Shown one piece after another: positions 28,713 to 37,568 of a DNA stretch of 64,000 nt. Source of the stretch: Citrobacter freundii (GTDB lineage: Bacteria > Pseudomonadota > Gammaproteobacteria > Enterobacterales > Enterobacteriaceae); the NCBI RefSeq assembly GCF_011077955.1, contig NZ_JAALBX010000008.1, positions 124,001 to 188,000 of the forward strand. Direction: 5' to 3'. The position numbers and the translations under genes were made by a program. The stretch's first letter is position 1; every line of letters starts with the position of its first letter. The notes beneath the pieces are model-generated. The model searched no databases and was not told the DNA's origin. It saw only the letters and a program-made list of their open reading frames with translations.

Positions 28713-30881
28713 ATGGAAAAAATCATTTCTGTGTGCCCGTACTGCGGTGCTGGGTGCAAACTTAATTTGTGTGTGGAAAACGGCAAAATTGTCCGCGCTG
28801 AAGCGGCAAACGGTGTCACCAACCAGAACGAATTGTGCCTGAAAGGCTATTACGGTTGGGATTTTCTTAATGACACCCGCCTGTTGACGCCACGCCTTCA
28901 GGAACCAATGATTCGCCGCCAGAAAGGGGGGCCTTTTGAGGTGGTCTCATGGGAGGAGGCAATTCAGTTTACCGCGTCCCGTTTGCAAGAGATAAAGGCT
29001 AAGTACGGCCCGAAATCAATCATGTTAACCGGTTCATCACGCGGCACCGGAAATGAAACCAACTACGTGATGCAGAAGTTTGCACGCGGCGTTATCGGCA
29101 CGAACAATATCGACTGCTGCGCCAGGGTCTGCCACGGGCCTTCCGTGGCAGGGTTACGCCAGACGCTGGGTAACGGCGCGATGAGCAACTCGATTTCCGA
29201 TATTGAAAATTCGCAGTGCCTGCTGGTGTTCGGGTACAACTGCGCCGACTCGCATCCTATCGTTGCGCGCCGCGTGGTCAAAGCCAAAGAGAATGGCGCG
29301 AAAATCATTGTTTGCGATCCGCGCAAAATCGAAACCGCGCGCATTGCCGATCAGCATCTGCAAATGAAAAACGGCAGCAACATGGCCCTGGTTAACGCCT
29401 TTGCTCATGTGTTGATCGAAGAAGATCTTTACGATAAAGCCTACGTCGCCAACTTTACCGAAGGCTTTGAGGCTTACCGCAGCATCGTGGCGGACTACAG
29501 CCCGGAAGCGGTGGAAGAGTTAGTGGGCGTGCCGGCCCAGGAGATTCGTCAGGCAATGCGCACTTACGCCGCTGCGCCGTCCGCTACCATTATGTGGGGC
29601 ATGGGCGTCACCCAGTTTGGGCAGGCCGTGGATGTGGTGAAAGGGTTGTCGGGCCTTGCGCTGTTAACCGGCAATTTGGGGCGTCCAAACGTCGGCGTCG
29701 GGCCAGTGCGTGGGCAAAACAACGTGCAGGGCGCTTGTGATATGGGCGCTTTGCCGGATCTGTTCCCGGGTTACCAGTCGGTGAGCGATCCGGCGGTACG
29801 GGAAAAATTCGCCAACGCCTGGCGTATTGATCCGAAAACGCTTGATCCGCAACCGGGTTATCGCATTACCGAAGTGCCGCATCTGGCGATGGAAGGCAAG
29901 GTTAAAGCCTATTACATCATGGGTGAAGATCCGCTTCAGACCGAAGCCGATTTAGGCCTGGTGCGCCGTGGATTCGATGCGCTGGACTTTATCGTCGTTC
30001 AGGATATTTTCATGACGCAAACCGCTGAGCAGGCGGATGTTATCCTGCCGGCAACCAGTTGGGGCGAGCACGGCGGTGTCTTCTCCTGCGCCGATCGCGG
30101 CTTCCAGCGTTTTGAGAAAGCCATTGAAGCAAAAGGGAATGTCAAACGTGACTGGGAGATAATCAGCCTTATCTCCACCGCCATGGGCTACCCGATGAAG
30201 TATGAAAATAATGAAGCCATCTGGAATGAACTGCGCGAACTGTGCCCGCTCTATTATGGCGTGACATGGGAGAAAATGGCCGGGCTTGGCCATGTCCAGT
30301 GGCCGTGCCCGACGCTTGACCATCCGGGTACGCCGTATCTGTATAAAGACAACAAGTTCGCCACGCCGAGCGGCAAAGGGCAGTTGTTCGCGACCGCCTG
30401 GCGCGCGCCTGCGGAAATTCCTGATGAAAGCTACCCGCTGGTGCTCTGCACCGTGCGCGAAGTCGGCCATTACAGTTGCCGCTCAATGACCGGTAACTGC
30501 CGCGCTCTGGTGACGCTTGCGGATGAGCCGGGTTTTGTCCAGATCCATCCGGACGATGCCCGTAAACTTGGCGTTGCTAACCAGGCGCTGGTCTGGGTCA
30601 TGTCGCGGCGCGGAAAAGTCATCTCGCGTTGTAATTACAACGATCGCGTCAACCGTGGCGCGGTGTATATGACCTATCAATGGTGGATTGGCGCCTGTAA
30701 CGAACTGACTCAGGACAACCTCGACCCGACTTCTAAAACGCCGGAAACCAAGTACTGCGCGGCGCGAGTCGAAGCGATTGAGGATCAGAAATGGGCTGAG
30801 AACTATGCCAGCCAGTCCTATAACGACATGAAGGCCCGTCTGCGTCAGCACGTTGACGGCGCGGTTCGCGTCCACGCCTGA
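28713..30881 (+). CDS. fdhF: Formate dehydrogenase H, selenium-free (Cys140) molybdoenzyme
   Basis: 722 residues, a full-length FdhF. It oxidises formate to CO2 with a Mo-bis-MGD centre and passes electrons to the hydrogenase. The N-terminal [4Fe-4S] motif is CPYCGAGCKLNLC with a later C42. The active site reads DCCARVCHGPSVAG: residue 140, selenocysteine (UGA) in E. coli FdhF, is a cysteine codon TGC at 29130-29132, followed by the catalytic H141. The rest matches closely (VGPVRGQNNVQGACDMGALP, YIMGEDPLQTEADL, REVGHYSCRSMTGNCRALV). It therefore needs no Sel system. It is co-transcribed with hydN and a terminator follows. Confidence 0.96.
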   Translation: MEKIISVCPYCGAGCKLNLCVENGKIVRAEAANGVTNQNELCLKGYYGWDFLNDTRLLTPRLQEPMIRRQKGGPFEVVSWEEAIQFTASRLQEIKAKYGPKSIMLTGSSRGTGNETNYVMQKFARGVIGTNNIDCCARVCHGPSVAGLRQTLGNGAMSNSISDIENSQCLLVFGYNCADSHPIVARRVVKAKENGAKIIVCDPRKIETARIADQHLQMKNGSNMALVNAFAHVLIEEDLYDKAYVANFTEGFEAYRSIVADYSPEAVEELVGVPAQEIRQAMRTYAAAPSATIMWGMGVTQFGQAVDVVKGLSGLALLTGNLGRPNVGVGPVRGQNNVQGACDMGALPDLFPGYQSVSDPAVREKFANAWRIDPKTLDPQPGYRITEVPHLAMEGKVKAYYIMGEDPLQTEADLGLVRRGFDALDFIVVQDIFMTQTAEQADVILPATSWGEHGGVFSCADRGFQRFEKAIEAKGNVKRDWEIISLISTAMGYPMKYENNEAIWNELRELCPLYYGVTWEKMAGLGHVQWPCPTLDHPGTPYLYKDNKFATPSGKGQLFATAWRAPAEIPDESYPLVLCTVREVGHYSCRSMTGNCRALVTLADEPGFVQIHPDDARKLGVANQALVWVMSRRGKVISRCNYNDRVNRGAVYMTYQWWIGACNELTQDNLDPTSKTPETKYCAARVEAIEDQKWAENYASQSYNDMKARLRQHVDGAVRVHA

Positions 30882-30895
30882 ATGAGGTAAATAAT

Positions 30896-30917
30896 AAGGC
30901 GGACCTCGGTCCGCCTT
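30896..30917. terminator. Bidirectional terminator between fdhF and fucO
   Basis: A 9-bp perfect stem AAGGCGGAC (30896-30904) / GTCCGCCTT (30909-30917) with loop CTCG lies between convergent genes, whose stops flank it. Confidence 0.8.
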
Positions 30918-30925
30918 CATTAGCG

Positions 30926-32074
30926 TTAAAACGCGCCGTGATAAAGCGCGACAATATCATCAAGCGTGGCTTCACGTGGATTACCGCCGGTACAGACATC
31001 CGCCAGCGCAGCCTGGGCCAGTTCAGCAATATCTTCCTCGCGTGCGCCAACATCACGCAGCGAAGCCGGGATACCCACATCCCGATTGAGCGCTTCCACC
31101 GCACCGATGGCCGCTTCACGCGCCTGCTCTATTGTCATGCCCTCAACGTCCACACCCATCGCTTTTGCAATATGGCGGAATTTTTCACCGGTATAATCGG
31201 CGTTGTAGCGCATCACATGCGGCAGCAAAATCGCGTTTGCGACCCCTTGCGGGGTATCGTAAAACGCGCCCAATGGGTGCGCCATGCCATGCACCAGTCC
31301 TAAACCAACGTTCGAGAAACCCATCCCGGCAATGTATTGGCCGAGCGCCATATCCTCAACCGCCGCTGATTCGCCCGCCACTGACTGACGCAGGGAGCGA
31401 CCAATAATTTCAATGGCTTTCAGATGTAGCGTATCTGTCAGTTCCCAGGCCGCGCGGGTGGTATACCCTTCAATCGCGTGGGTCAGGGCGTCCACGCCGG
31501 TTGCCGCTTTCAGCGCGGCGGGCATGCCGTCCATCATATCGGCGTCAATAAAGGCCGCCAGCGGGATATCATGCGGGTCGACGCAGACAAATTTGCGACG
31601 GTTTTCTTCGTCGGTTATCACATAGTTAATGGTGACTTCGGCTGCGGTCCCGGCGGTGGTGGGAATAGCGAAAATAGGCACGCTGGGATTGCGGGTCGGC
31701 GCGACGCCTTCCAGACTGCGCACATCTTCAAATTCCGGGTTGGCGATAATAATGCCGATGGCTTTGCAGGTATCCTGCGGGGAGCCGCCGCCGAGCGCGA
31801 TAAGGTAATCCGCATCGCTCTGGCGGAACGCCTTCAGACCCTGCTGCACCACCTTTATGGTGGGGTTTGGTACAACATCGGAAAACATCTCGTATTTAAG
31901 ACCGGCGCTGTCGAGCTTGTCGGTGAGTTTCGCCGCAAGGCCACAGGCAACGAGCGTGTTGTCGGTGACAATTAACGCTTTGCGATAATCACGACGCTTC
32001 ACCTCGTCTGCCAGCGCATTCACCGCGCCACGTCCGAACCATGAAGTTTCATTAAGAATCATTCTATTAGCCAT
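30926..32074 (-). CDS. fucO: Lactaldehyde reductase (1,2-propanediol oxidoreductase)
   Basis: 382 residues. Iron-dependent group III alcohol dehydrogenase that reduces L-lactaldehyde to L-1,2-propanediol with NADH during anaerobic fucose use (it would also act on glycolaldehyde from D-ribulose-1-P). Seen: the NAD-binding GGGSPQDTCKAIGI, the metal-binding region FVCVDPHDIPLAAFIDADMM, then GLGLVHGMAHPLGAFYDTPQ with the conserved histidines. Ribosome site GGAGC precedes the start. It is the last gene of a seven-gene minus-strand run that begins with the ABC transporter at 39068. Confidence 0.96.
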   Translation of the reverse strand: MANRMILNETSWFGRGAVNALADEVKRRDYRKALIVTDNTLVACGLAAKLTDKLDSAGLKYEMFSDVVPNPTIKVVQQGLKAFRQSDADYLIALGGGSPQDTCKAIGIIIANPEFEDVRSLEGVAPTRNPSVPIFAIPTTAGTAAEVTINYVITDEENRRKFVCVDPHDIPLAAFIDADMMDGMPAALKAATGVDALTHAIEGYTTRAAWELTDTLHLKAIEIIGRSLRQSVAGESAAVEDMALGQYIAGMGFSNVGLGLVHGMAHPLGAFYDTPQGVANAILLPHVMRYNADYTGEKFRHIAKAMGVDVEGMTIEQAREAAIGAVEALNRDVGIPASLRDVGAREEDIAELAQAALADVCTGGNPREATLDDIVALYHGAF

Positions 32075-32124
32075 AACGTTTGCTCCTGATGAATTACCAG
32101 TTCTGCGGAATAAAACCGTTGATG

Positions 32125-32772
32125 CTAGTCTTCAACCCGCAGGCCATAGGTTTTAAATTTCTCCAACACTATGGCGATTTCTTCATCATCCAGTACCGGT
32201 ACCGGATCAACGATGGCTAAAGTAGTCAGGTAAAGCCGCGCCAGCACTTCCACTTCGTGGGCTAGCCACAGCGCTTTATCGAGATTTTCTTCGCAGGCAA
32301 TCAGCCCGTGGTGTTGTAAAAGCGTGGCTTTGCGATCTTTTATCGCCTCGGCCACATAGTCAGACAGTTTGCGGGTGCCAAAGGTCGCGTAAGGCGCGCA
32401 GGGAATGGAGTTGCCGCCGGCGGCCGCTATCATGTAATGAATCGCCGGGATCGGGCGATTTAAAATCGACACGGCGGTACAATTCACCGCATGGTTATGC
32501 ACCACGGCATTGGCATCCGGGCGGGTGTGATACACCACCTGATGGAAACGCCATTCGCTGGACGGTAATTTCCCCGTTTCGTGGTGACCATCAGCATCAA
32601 CAAAAACGATGCTTTCTTCGGTTAATTTTTCGTAGGGAATACCGGTTGGGGTAATCAGCATACCGTCGCGGTAGCGCACGCTGACATTTCCCGCCGTGCC
32701 CTGATTTAATCCAAGACGCGTCATTTCAAGACACGTATCAATAATTCCCCGGGCCAGTTTTTCTCGTTCCAT
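32125..32772 (-). CDS. fucA: L-fuculose-1-phosphate aldolase
   Basis: 215 residues from the ATG at 32772, exactly E. coli FucA length. Zinc-dependent class II aldolase that splits L-fuculose-1-P into DHAP and L-lactaldehyde. Seen: LNQGTAGNVSVRYRDGMLIT, the catalytic glutamate region PSSEWRFHQVVY, the zinc histidines in AVVHNHAVNC and LLQHHGLIACEENL. It pairs with fucO 50 bp downstream, as in E. coli fucAO. A GGCAACGC/GCGTTGCC hairpin lies upstream (32819-32842). Confidence 0.96.
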   Translation of the reverse strand: MEREKLARGIIDTCLEMTRLGLNQGTAGNVSVRYRDGMLITPTGIPYEKLTEESIVFVDADGHHETGKLPSSEWRFHQVVYHTRPDANAVVHNHAVNCTAVSILNRPIPAIHYMIAAAGGNSIPCAPYATFGTRKLSDYVAEAIKDRKATLLQHHGLIACEENLDKALWLAHEVEVLARLYLTTLAIVDPVPVLDDEEIAIVLEKFKTYGLRVED

Positions 32773-32818
32773 TTTTCGTCTCCAATCGGTAATGCCTGAA
32801 ATAGGGTATGGGAAGCCG

Positions 32819-32842
32819 GGCAACGCTATTTGCCGCGTTGCC
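32819..32842 (-). other. Intercistronic hairpin between the LacI-type gene and fucA
   Basis: A perfect 8-bp inverted repeat GGCAACGC (32819-32826) / GCGTTGCC (32835-32842) with an 8-base loop lies in the 102-bp gap. There is no clear T-run, so it could be a processing or attenuation element and not a terminator. Confidence 0.45.
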
Positions 32843-32874
32843 TTTAGAATGTTTTGCGCTGTATTAAATAATGC

Positions 32875-33861
32875 TTATTGGCGCTTAATTAATTTCATCG
32901 TCACTTGTTCCGTGCGTTTTGCCGGCGTGCCGTCAATGGCCTGCTGCATCAATTCAAAGGCTTTTTCCGCCCAGTTGTCTTCATCCTGCTGCATTGACCA
33001 GACATTATTCGATAAAAACCCAAGCATGGGATGTTCGTCAAAAGTGCCGATATTAATGTCTTGCGCAATAGCGCCGCAGTGCGCTCGCAGTTCTCTTATC
33101 GCCCCTTCAAGCACTGGCAGCGACGAGGCGATAAACGCCCTCGGCACGCCATGCCCGGCAATTATCGATCTCATCATTTGCGCACCGCCTGTCGGGGTGT
33201 TGTCGGGATTTTCCGCTACCCTTGGCGTCGCCTGCGGGTGTTGTTCCACCGCGTGCAAATACCCGGCTAAACGGTCATGAATACTGGGAAGCTGTTTATC
33301 GCCTACCAGAAACCACAACGGCGCCTCACGCGCGTTGAGCATCGCGTCGGTGAGCGTGACGCCGCCTGCGAAATTATTACTCTCCACCAGCGCGTTATCG
33401 GTGAATTTAAAATCGCGGTCTAACAACACCAGGGGTTTTTTTACCTGGCGCAAATGGTGCTGCTGATTTTCCAGCGTGGCAGGGGCAATAAATAGCCCAT
33501 CCACATTGCGGGCAATCAGGGCTTTTACCAGCTTATTTTCATAATCAACGTCGTTATACGTACAGCTGATCATTAACTGAAATCCCGAACGTCGACAGCG
33601 CAGTTCTAACTTTTCCGCCAGGGTTGCGAAAAATACGTTCGAAATACAGGGAATGATCAATCCCAGGGTATCGGTTTTATTTAATTTCAGGCTGCGAGCG
33701 GAATGGTTAATGGTATAACCATACCGCTCAACATAGGCGTTTATTCTGGCCTGCGTTTTTAAACTGATGCGATACTGCTCCGCTTTACCGCCCAAAACGA
33801 ATCTGACGGTCGTCACGGACAAATTAAGATCATTCGCAATCTGTTCTACTGTTTTGGCCAT
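32875..33861 (-). CDS. LacI/GalR-family transcriptional regulator
   Basis: 328 residues from the ATG at 33861 (GAGGGC ribosome site); a GTG five codons earlier is possible. N-terminal LacI helix-turn-helix (MAKTVEQIANDLNLSVTTVR, with the hinge-region GYTINHSARSLKLNKT), then a periplasmic-binding-protein-like sugar-sensing domain (LGLIIPCISNVFFATLAEKL, and GLFIAPATLENQ). It sits inside the fucose/pentose transport operon between the kinase and fucA, and is the only regulator in the locus; E. coli uses the DeoR-type FucR instead. It probably binds the 20-bp palindrome at 39216-39235. The effector is unknown. Confidence 0.88.
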   Translation of the reverse strand: MAKTVEQIANDLNLSVTTVRFVLGGKAEQYRISLKTQARINAYVERYGYTINHSARSLKLNKTDTLGLIIPCISNVFFATLAEKLELRCRRSGFQLMISCTYNDVDYENKLVKALIARNVDGLFIAPATLENQQHHLRQVKKPLVLLDRDFKFTDNALVESNNFAGGVTLTDAMLNAREAPLWFLVGDKQLPSIHDRLAGYLHAVEQHPQATPRVAENPDNTPTGGAQMMRSIIAGHGVPRAFIASSLPVLEGAIRELRAHCGAIAQDINIGTFDEHPMLGFLSNNVWSMQQDEDNWAEKAFELMQQAIDGTPAKRTEQVTMKLIKRQ

Positions 33862-33919
33862 CTGCCCTCGTCCCACGCCAATAATAAAGGCTTAGTATAA
33901 TCAAACACATCAACTTCCA

Positions 33920-35506
33920 TCAGATGCCCATCACGCTATTTAACTGCTGCTGTTGCTCGAAAAGCGTCAGGTAGACCTGATATTTTTTGGCATGAAAATC
34001 TGCCGTTTCCCGACGCGGGCGGATAACGTCGCCGGTTTTTACCAGCGCCTGACAGGCGGCGGGAATATCCGGCCATGCGCCGCATGCCACCGCGCCGCAA
34101 ATGGCCGCACCCAGCGTCACCGCATCCTCTTCGCTGATAAGCTGTATTTCGCGCCCGGTAATATCGGCGTACTCCCGCAGCCACAGCGGATTATGGGTCG
34201 CGCCGCCACACAGGGCGATGCCGGTGATGCGATGCCCGGATTGCTCCATCGCGTCGATGATATGGCGCGTTCCGTAAGCAATGGCCTGAAGGGTCGCCAG
34301 ATAAAGCCGCGCCAGCGCCGGTTCGCCGCGCTCAAGGGTTAACCCGGTTACGCTGCCGCGGGCATCCGGGCGGGCGCGCGGCGAACGGTTGCCGTGGTGA
34401 TCGGATAACACATGCAACTGGCTCGTCGGGAACGGCTCGCAACGCTCCAGCGCCGCCACCCAGCGGTTTACCAGCGCGATCGGATGCAGATTTTCCGCCT
34501 GGGCTTTCTGGGTAAGCCCGGCGCTTTCACCCTGCATTTCCAGCGTCCAGTCGATGAGTGCCCCGGCGGCGCTCTGACCGCCTTCAGTCAGCCAAAAGCC
34601 TGGCAGCATGGCCGACCAGTACGGCCCCCACACCCCCGGCGTTTCGATACGCTGTTTGTTTACCAGCATATGGCAGTTGGACGTGCCGCTGATGATAGCC
34701 AGTTGCCCCTCCGGCGACAGGCCGGTAAGCGCCAGCCCACCCGCGTGGGCGTCAATAATCCCGCTTGCCACCACCACATCCTGATGCAACCCCAGATGCT
34801 CTGCGGCCTGCGGGCTGAGTGTGCCGGCGGGGCTTGCGACATCTATAATATTCGCCGGGATTTTCTCCGTCAGATCGGACAAATCCACCGCCGCCAGCAT
34901 CGCGGCGCTGAAGCGTTGTTCGTGGGCCAGATAGTTCCATTTGCAGGTGAGGGTGCACAGGCTCGCCACATCATTGCCGGTCGCCTTCCACACCAGAAAA
35001 TCCGCCAGATCGAAAAAGCGCGCCGTCCGCTGATAGCGTGCCGGGAAATGGCGCTTTAGCCACAGCACCTTCGGCAGTTCCATTTCGATACTGACTTCGC
35101 CGCCGACAAAGCGCAGGGCGTCATCGCCGGTGGCGTTTATCGCCGCCGTTTCTTGTGCGGCGCGGTGATCCATCCACATGATGATGTCGTGGTCGGCATC
35201 GCCGTTTTCGGCAACCGACACGCCATTGCCCTGTGCATCCACCGCGACCAGCGAACAGGTGGCATCAAAACCCAACGCACGGATCGCGCGGCTATCAATA
35301 CCGGCCTTTGCCACGGCGCTTTTCACCACCTCGCCAATGCGCTGCCAGATTTCGCAAGACGACTGCTCAACCTGATCGGCGCCGTGGCGAAATTGCGAAA
35401 TAGGGCGCGTGGCGAAAGCCAGACGTTGGCCTGCGGCATCGTACAACCCGGCGCGCACGCTGGCGGAACCGACATCAACACCGACGAAATACCCGTTATG
35501 GGTCAT
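33920..35506 (-). CDS. FGGY-family pentulose kinase (D-ribulokinase-like)
   Basis: 528 residues with AGGAGG ahead of the start. FGGY kinase with the N-terminal ATP/sugar domain VGVDVGSASVRAGLYDAAGQ, then RALGFDATCSLVAVD, DHDIIMWMDHRAAQET, SGTSNCHML, PGFWLTEGGQSAAGALIDW and CGGATHNPLWLREYADITG. This set matches the D-ribulokinase/FGGY pentulose kinase subfamily (human FGGY, yeast YDR109C) and not FucK, AraB or XylB. Next to fucI it suggests phosphorylation of D-ribulose formed from D-arabinose by FucI, giving D-ribulose-5-P. Substrate assignment is inference. Confidence 0.88.
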   Translation of the reverse strand: MTHNGYFVGVDVGSASVRAGLYDAAGQRLAFATRPISQFRHGADQVEQSSCEIWQRIGEVVKSAVAKAGIDSRAIRALGFDATCSLVAVDAQGNGVSVAENGDADHDIIMWMDHRAAQETAAINATGDDALRFVGGEVSIEMELPKVLWLKRHFPARYQRTARFFDLADFLVWKATGNDVASLCTLTCKWNYLAHEQRFSAAMLAAVDLSDLTEKIPANIIDVASPAGTLSPQAAEHLGLHQDVVVASGIIDAHAGGLALTGLSPEGQLAIISGTSNCHMLVNKQRIETPGVWGPYWSAMLPGFWLTEGGQSAAGALIDWTLEMQGESAGLTQKAQAENLHPIALVNRWVAALERCEPFPTSQLHVLSDHHGNRSPRARPDARGSVTGLTLERGEPALARLYLATLQAIAYGTRHIIDAMEQSGHRITGIALCGGATHNPLWLREYADITGREIQLISEEDAVTLGAAICGAVACGAWPDIPAACQALVKTGDVIRPRRETADFHAKKYQVYLTLFEQQQQLNSVMGI

Positions 35507-35562
35507 GACTGCCTCCTGTAAACGTCATGCTGTCGCTTTAAAGACAAGCGACAGCGGGGGGA

Positions 35563-36516
35563 TTATTTTTTCTTACCAAAGGGATGCAACAGCTTATCAA
35601 CCGCCGGATCGTCAATATTGTCCATGCTGACATATTTAACCGGGATATCGATGACTTTCGCTACCGTTTTGCCGTTGATAGCGTCATCTAACGCTTTGAT
35701 GCCCTGATAGCCAATCTGGTAGGCGTCCTGCACCACAAAGCCTTGCAGCACACCGGCGCGCAGGAAGCCGATAATGGCTTCGGTGCTGTCAAACCCGATC
35801 ACCTTCACTTTGCCTTTTATGCCAAGGCTGTCCACGGCGTTGGCAACACCCAGCGTTGCCCCTTCATTGGTGGCGTAGATCCCGGCTAAGTCGGGGTTGG
35901 CCTGTACCATATCGGTGGTTTTATCCATCGCTTTTTGCGGATCGCCATCGCTGTACTGAACCGGCAATACGGTGATCCCTGGATATTTCGCTTTCATCTG
36001 TTTGATGAAACCTTCGGAGCGCTCAATGGCGGAACTGGTACCCGCCACGTGGGCAATCACGCCGACTTTGCCTTTACTGCCGATGGCGGCGGCCAGCGCA
36101 TCTGCCGCCTGGGCCCCGGCTTTGACGTTGTTCGTGGCGACAAAGCTCACCGGAATATCGGAGTTAACGCCGGAATCGAACGTCACCACTTTGATACCGC
36201 GGCTCTTTGCGTTTTCTACCAGCGGCGCGAGCGCGTTGGCGTCCAGCGCGGCGAGTAAAATCCCGTCTGGTTTTTTGGCCATGGTGTTTTCCAGTAACTG
36301 GATTTGCTCGGCGATTTGGGTTTCATCCGCCGGGCCGACAAAACTGGTGGTCACGCCGAGATCTTTCGCGGCCGCTTCGGTACCCATTTTCACCGTCTGG
36401 AAAAATTCATGCTGATACCCTTTACTCACTACCGGCAAGGTTAATGATTTCGCCCACGCCGGGCTTGCCAGCACTGTCGCCATGGCTAACGCGCACAACA
36501 GTCGTTTGGTTTTCAT
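35563..36516 (-). CDS. ABC sugar importer, periplasmic binding protein (RbsB-like)
   Basis: 317 residues from the ATG at 36516. Signal peptide MKTKRLLCALAMATVLASPAWA, cleavage after Ala22. The mature part is a Peripla_BP_4-type sugar-binding protein: PVVSKGYQHEFFQTVKMGTE, ADETQIAEQIQLLENTMAKK, KVVTFDSGVNSDIPVSFVAT and KVIGFDSTEAIIGFLRAGVL. It is the last of three importer genes and is followed by the FGGY kinase 56 bp on. The likely ligand is L-fucose or D-arabinose, inferred from context only. Confidence 0.92.
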   Translation of the reverse strand: MKTKRLLCALAMATVLASPAWAKSLTLPVVSKGYQHEFFQTVKMGTEAAAKDLGVTTSFVGPADETQIAEQIQLLENTMAKKPDGILLAALDANALAPLVENAKSRGIKVVTFDSGVNSDIPVSFVATNNVKAGAQAADALAAAIGSKGKVGVIAHVAGTSSAIERSEGFIKQMKAKYPGITVLPVQYSDGDPQKAMDKTTDMVQANPDLAGIYATNEGATLGVANAVDSLGIKGKVKVIGFDSTEAIIGFLRAGVLQGFVVQDAYQIGYQGIKALDDAINGKTVAKVIDIPVKYVSMDNIDDPAVDKLLHPFGKKK

Positions 36517-36581
36517 ATCACTGACTCCGTTTATTATTAGGTTCAGGTACAGGGGAAGATCCACATCGCAACAACGGATCG

Positions 36582-37565
36582 CTAACGCATTTTTTTGCGT
36601 AAGGTGTCGAGATACACGGCGGCCACCACCACAATGCCCATGGCGACCATTTGCCAGAACTGGGAGACGCCCATCAGATTGAGGCCGTTTTTCAGTACGC
36701 TCATGATGAAAGCGCCGATAATGGTGCCGCCGATGGTGCCCACGCCGCCCATCAGGCTGGTGCCGCCAATCACCACGGCGGCGATAGCTTCAAGTTCATA
36801 ACCCACGCCGACCGTCGGCTGCCCTGAATTGAGGCGTGAGGCCAGGATCACACCGGCAATCCCGGTGAGCAGCCCGCAGAAGGCGTAAACGAAAATTTTG
36901 ACCCGCTGCACTTTAATGCCGGATAAGTGGGCGGCAATTTCGTTGCTGCCAACGGCATAGACATAGCGGCCAATAACGGTTTTCTTCAGGATGTAAGCGG
37001 CGATGACGGCGATAATCGCCAGGTAAAACACCGGGTAGGGGAGAATGTCAAAAAGCCGCCCCTGCGCCAGCAGTTTGAAGGTGGGATAGTCCGAGAAATA
37101 AATGGCGCGCCCGTCGGTCATCACCATATTGATGCCGCGCACCGACATCATCAGGCCGAGGGTGGCGATAAACGGCGGAATAGTGCCGCGCGTTACCAGC
37201 AGCCCATTGACGCAACCGCACAGGCCGCCCGCCACCATCCCGGCAATCACGCAGACAATCAGCGGCATACTGAACGACGCGCACAGCCCCACCACTACGC
37301 CGGAAAAGGCCACCACCGAACCCAGCGACAGGTCGATGCCCGCGGTAATAATCACGTAGGTCACGCCAATCGCCATAATGCCGATAACCGAGGTTTGCAG
37401 GGCGATGGTCATAATATTTTCAGTATTAAAAAAGAATGGCGAACTGAAACTAAAAAAGATAACCAGCAACACCAGGCTTAATAAAGGCGCCAGGCGCATC
37501 AACAACGCTTTATTTATTTTTCCAGCTTTGACCGGCTGGCTGGAAGGCGTTAATGAGTCAGTCAT
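36582..37565 (-). CDS. ABC sugar importer, permease (RbsC-like)
   Basis: 327 residues with about 8-10 hydrophobic segments. RbsC/AraH-type permease: ITAGIDLSLGSVVAFSGVVV, GTIPPFIATLGLMMSVRG, YAVGSNEIAAHLSGIKVQRV (the coupling-loop motif contacting the ATPase) and [20 protein letters not shown]. It starts 3 bp after the ATPase stop, so translation is coupled. Confidence 0.94.
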   Translation of the reverse strand: MTDSLTPSSQPVKAGKINKALLMRLAPLLSLVLLVIFFSFSSPFFFNTENIMTIALQTSVIGIMAIGVTYVIITAGIDLSLGSVVAFSGVVVGLCASFSMPLIVCVIAGMVAGGLCGCVNGLLVTRGTIPPFIATLGLMMSVRGINMVMTDGRAIYFSDYPTFKLLAQGRLFDILPYPVFYLAIIAVIAAYILKKTVIGRYVYAVGSNEIAAHLSGIKVQRVKIFVYAFCGLLTGIAGVILASRLNSGQPTVGVGYELEAIAAVVIGGTSLMGGVGTIGGTIIGAFIMSVLKNGLNLMGVSQFWQMVAMGIVVVAAVYLDTLRKKMR

Positions 37566-37568
37566 GAT

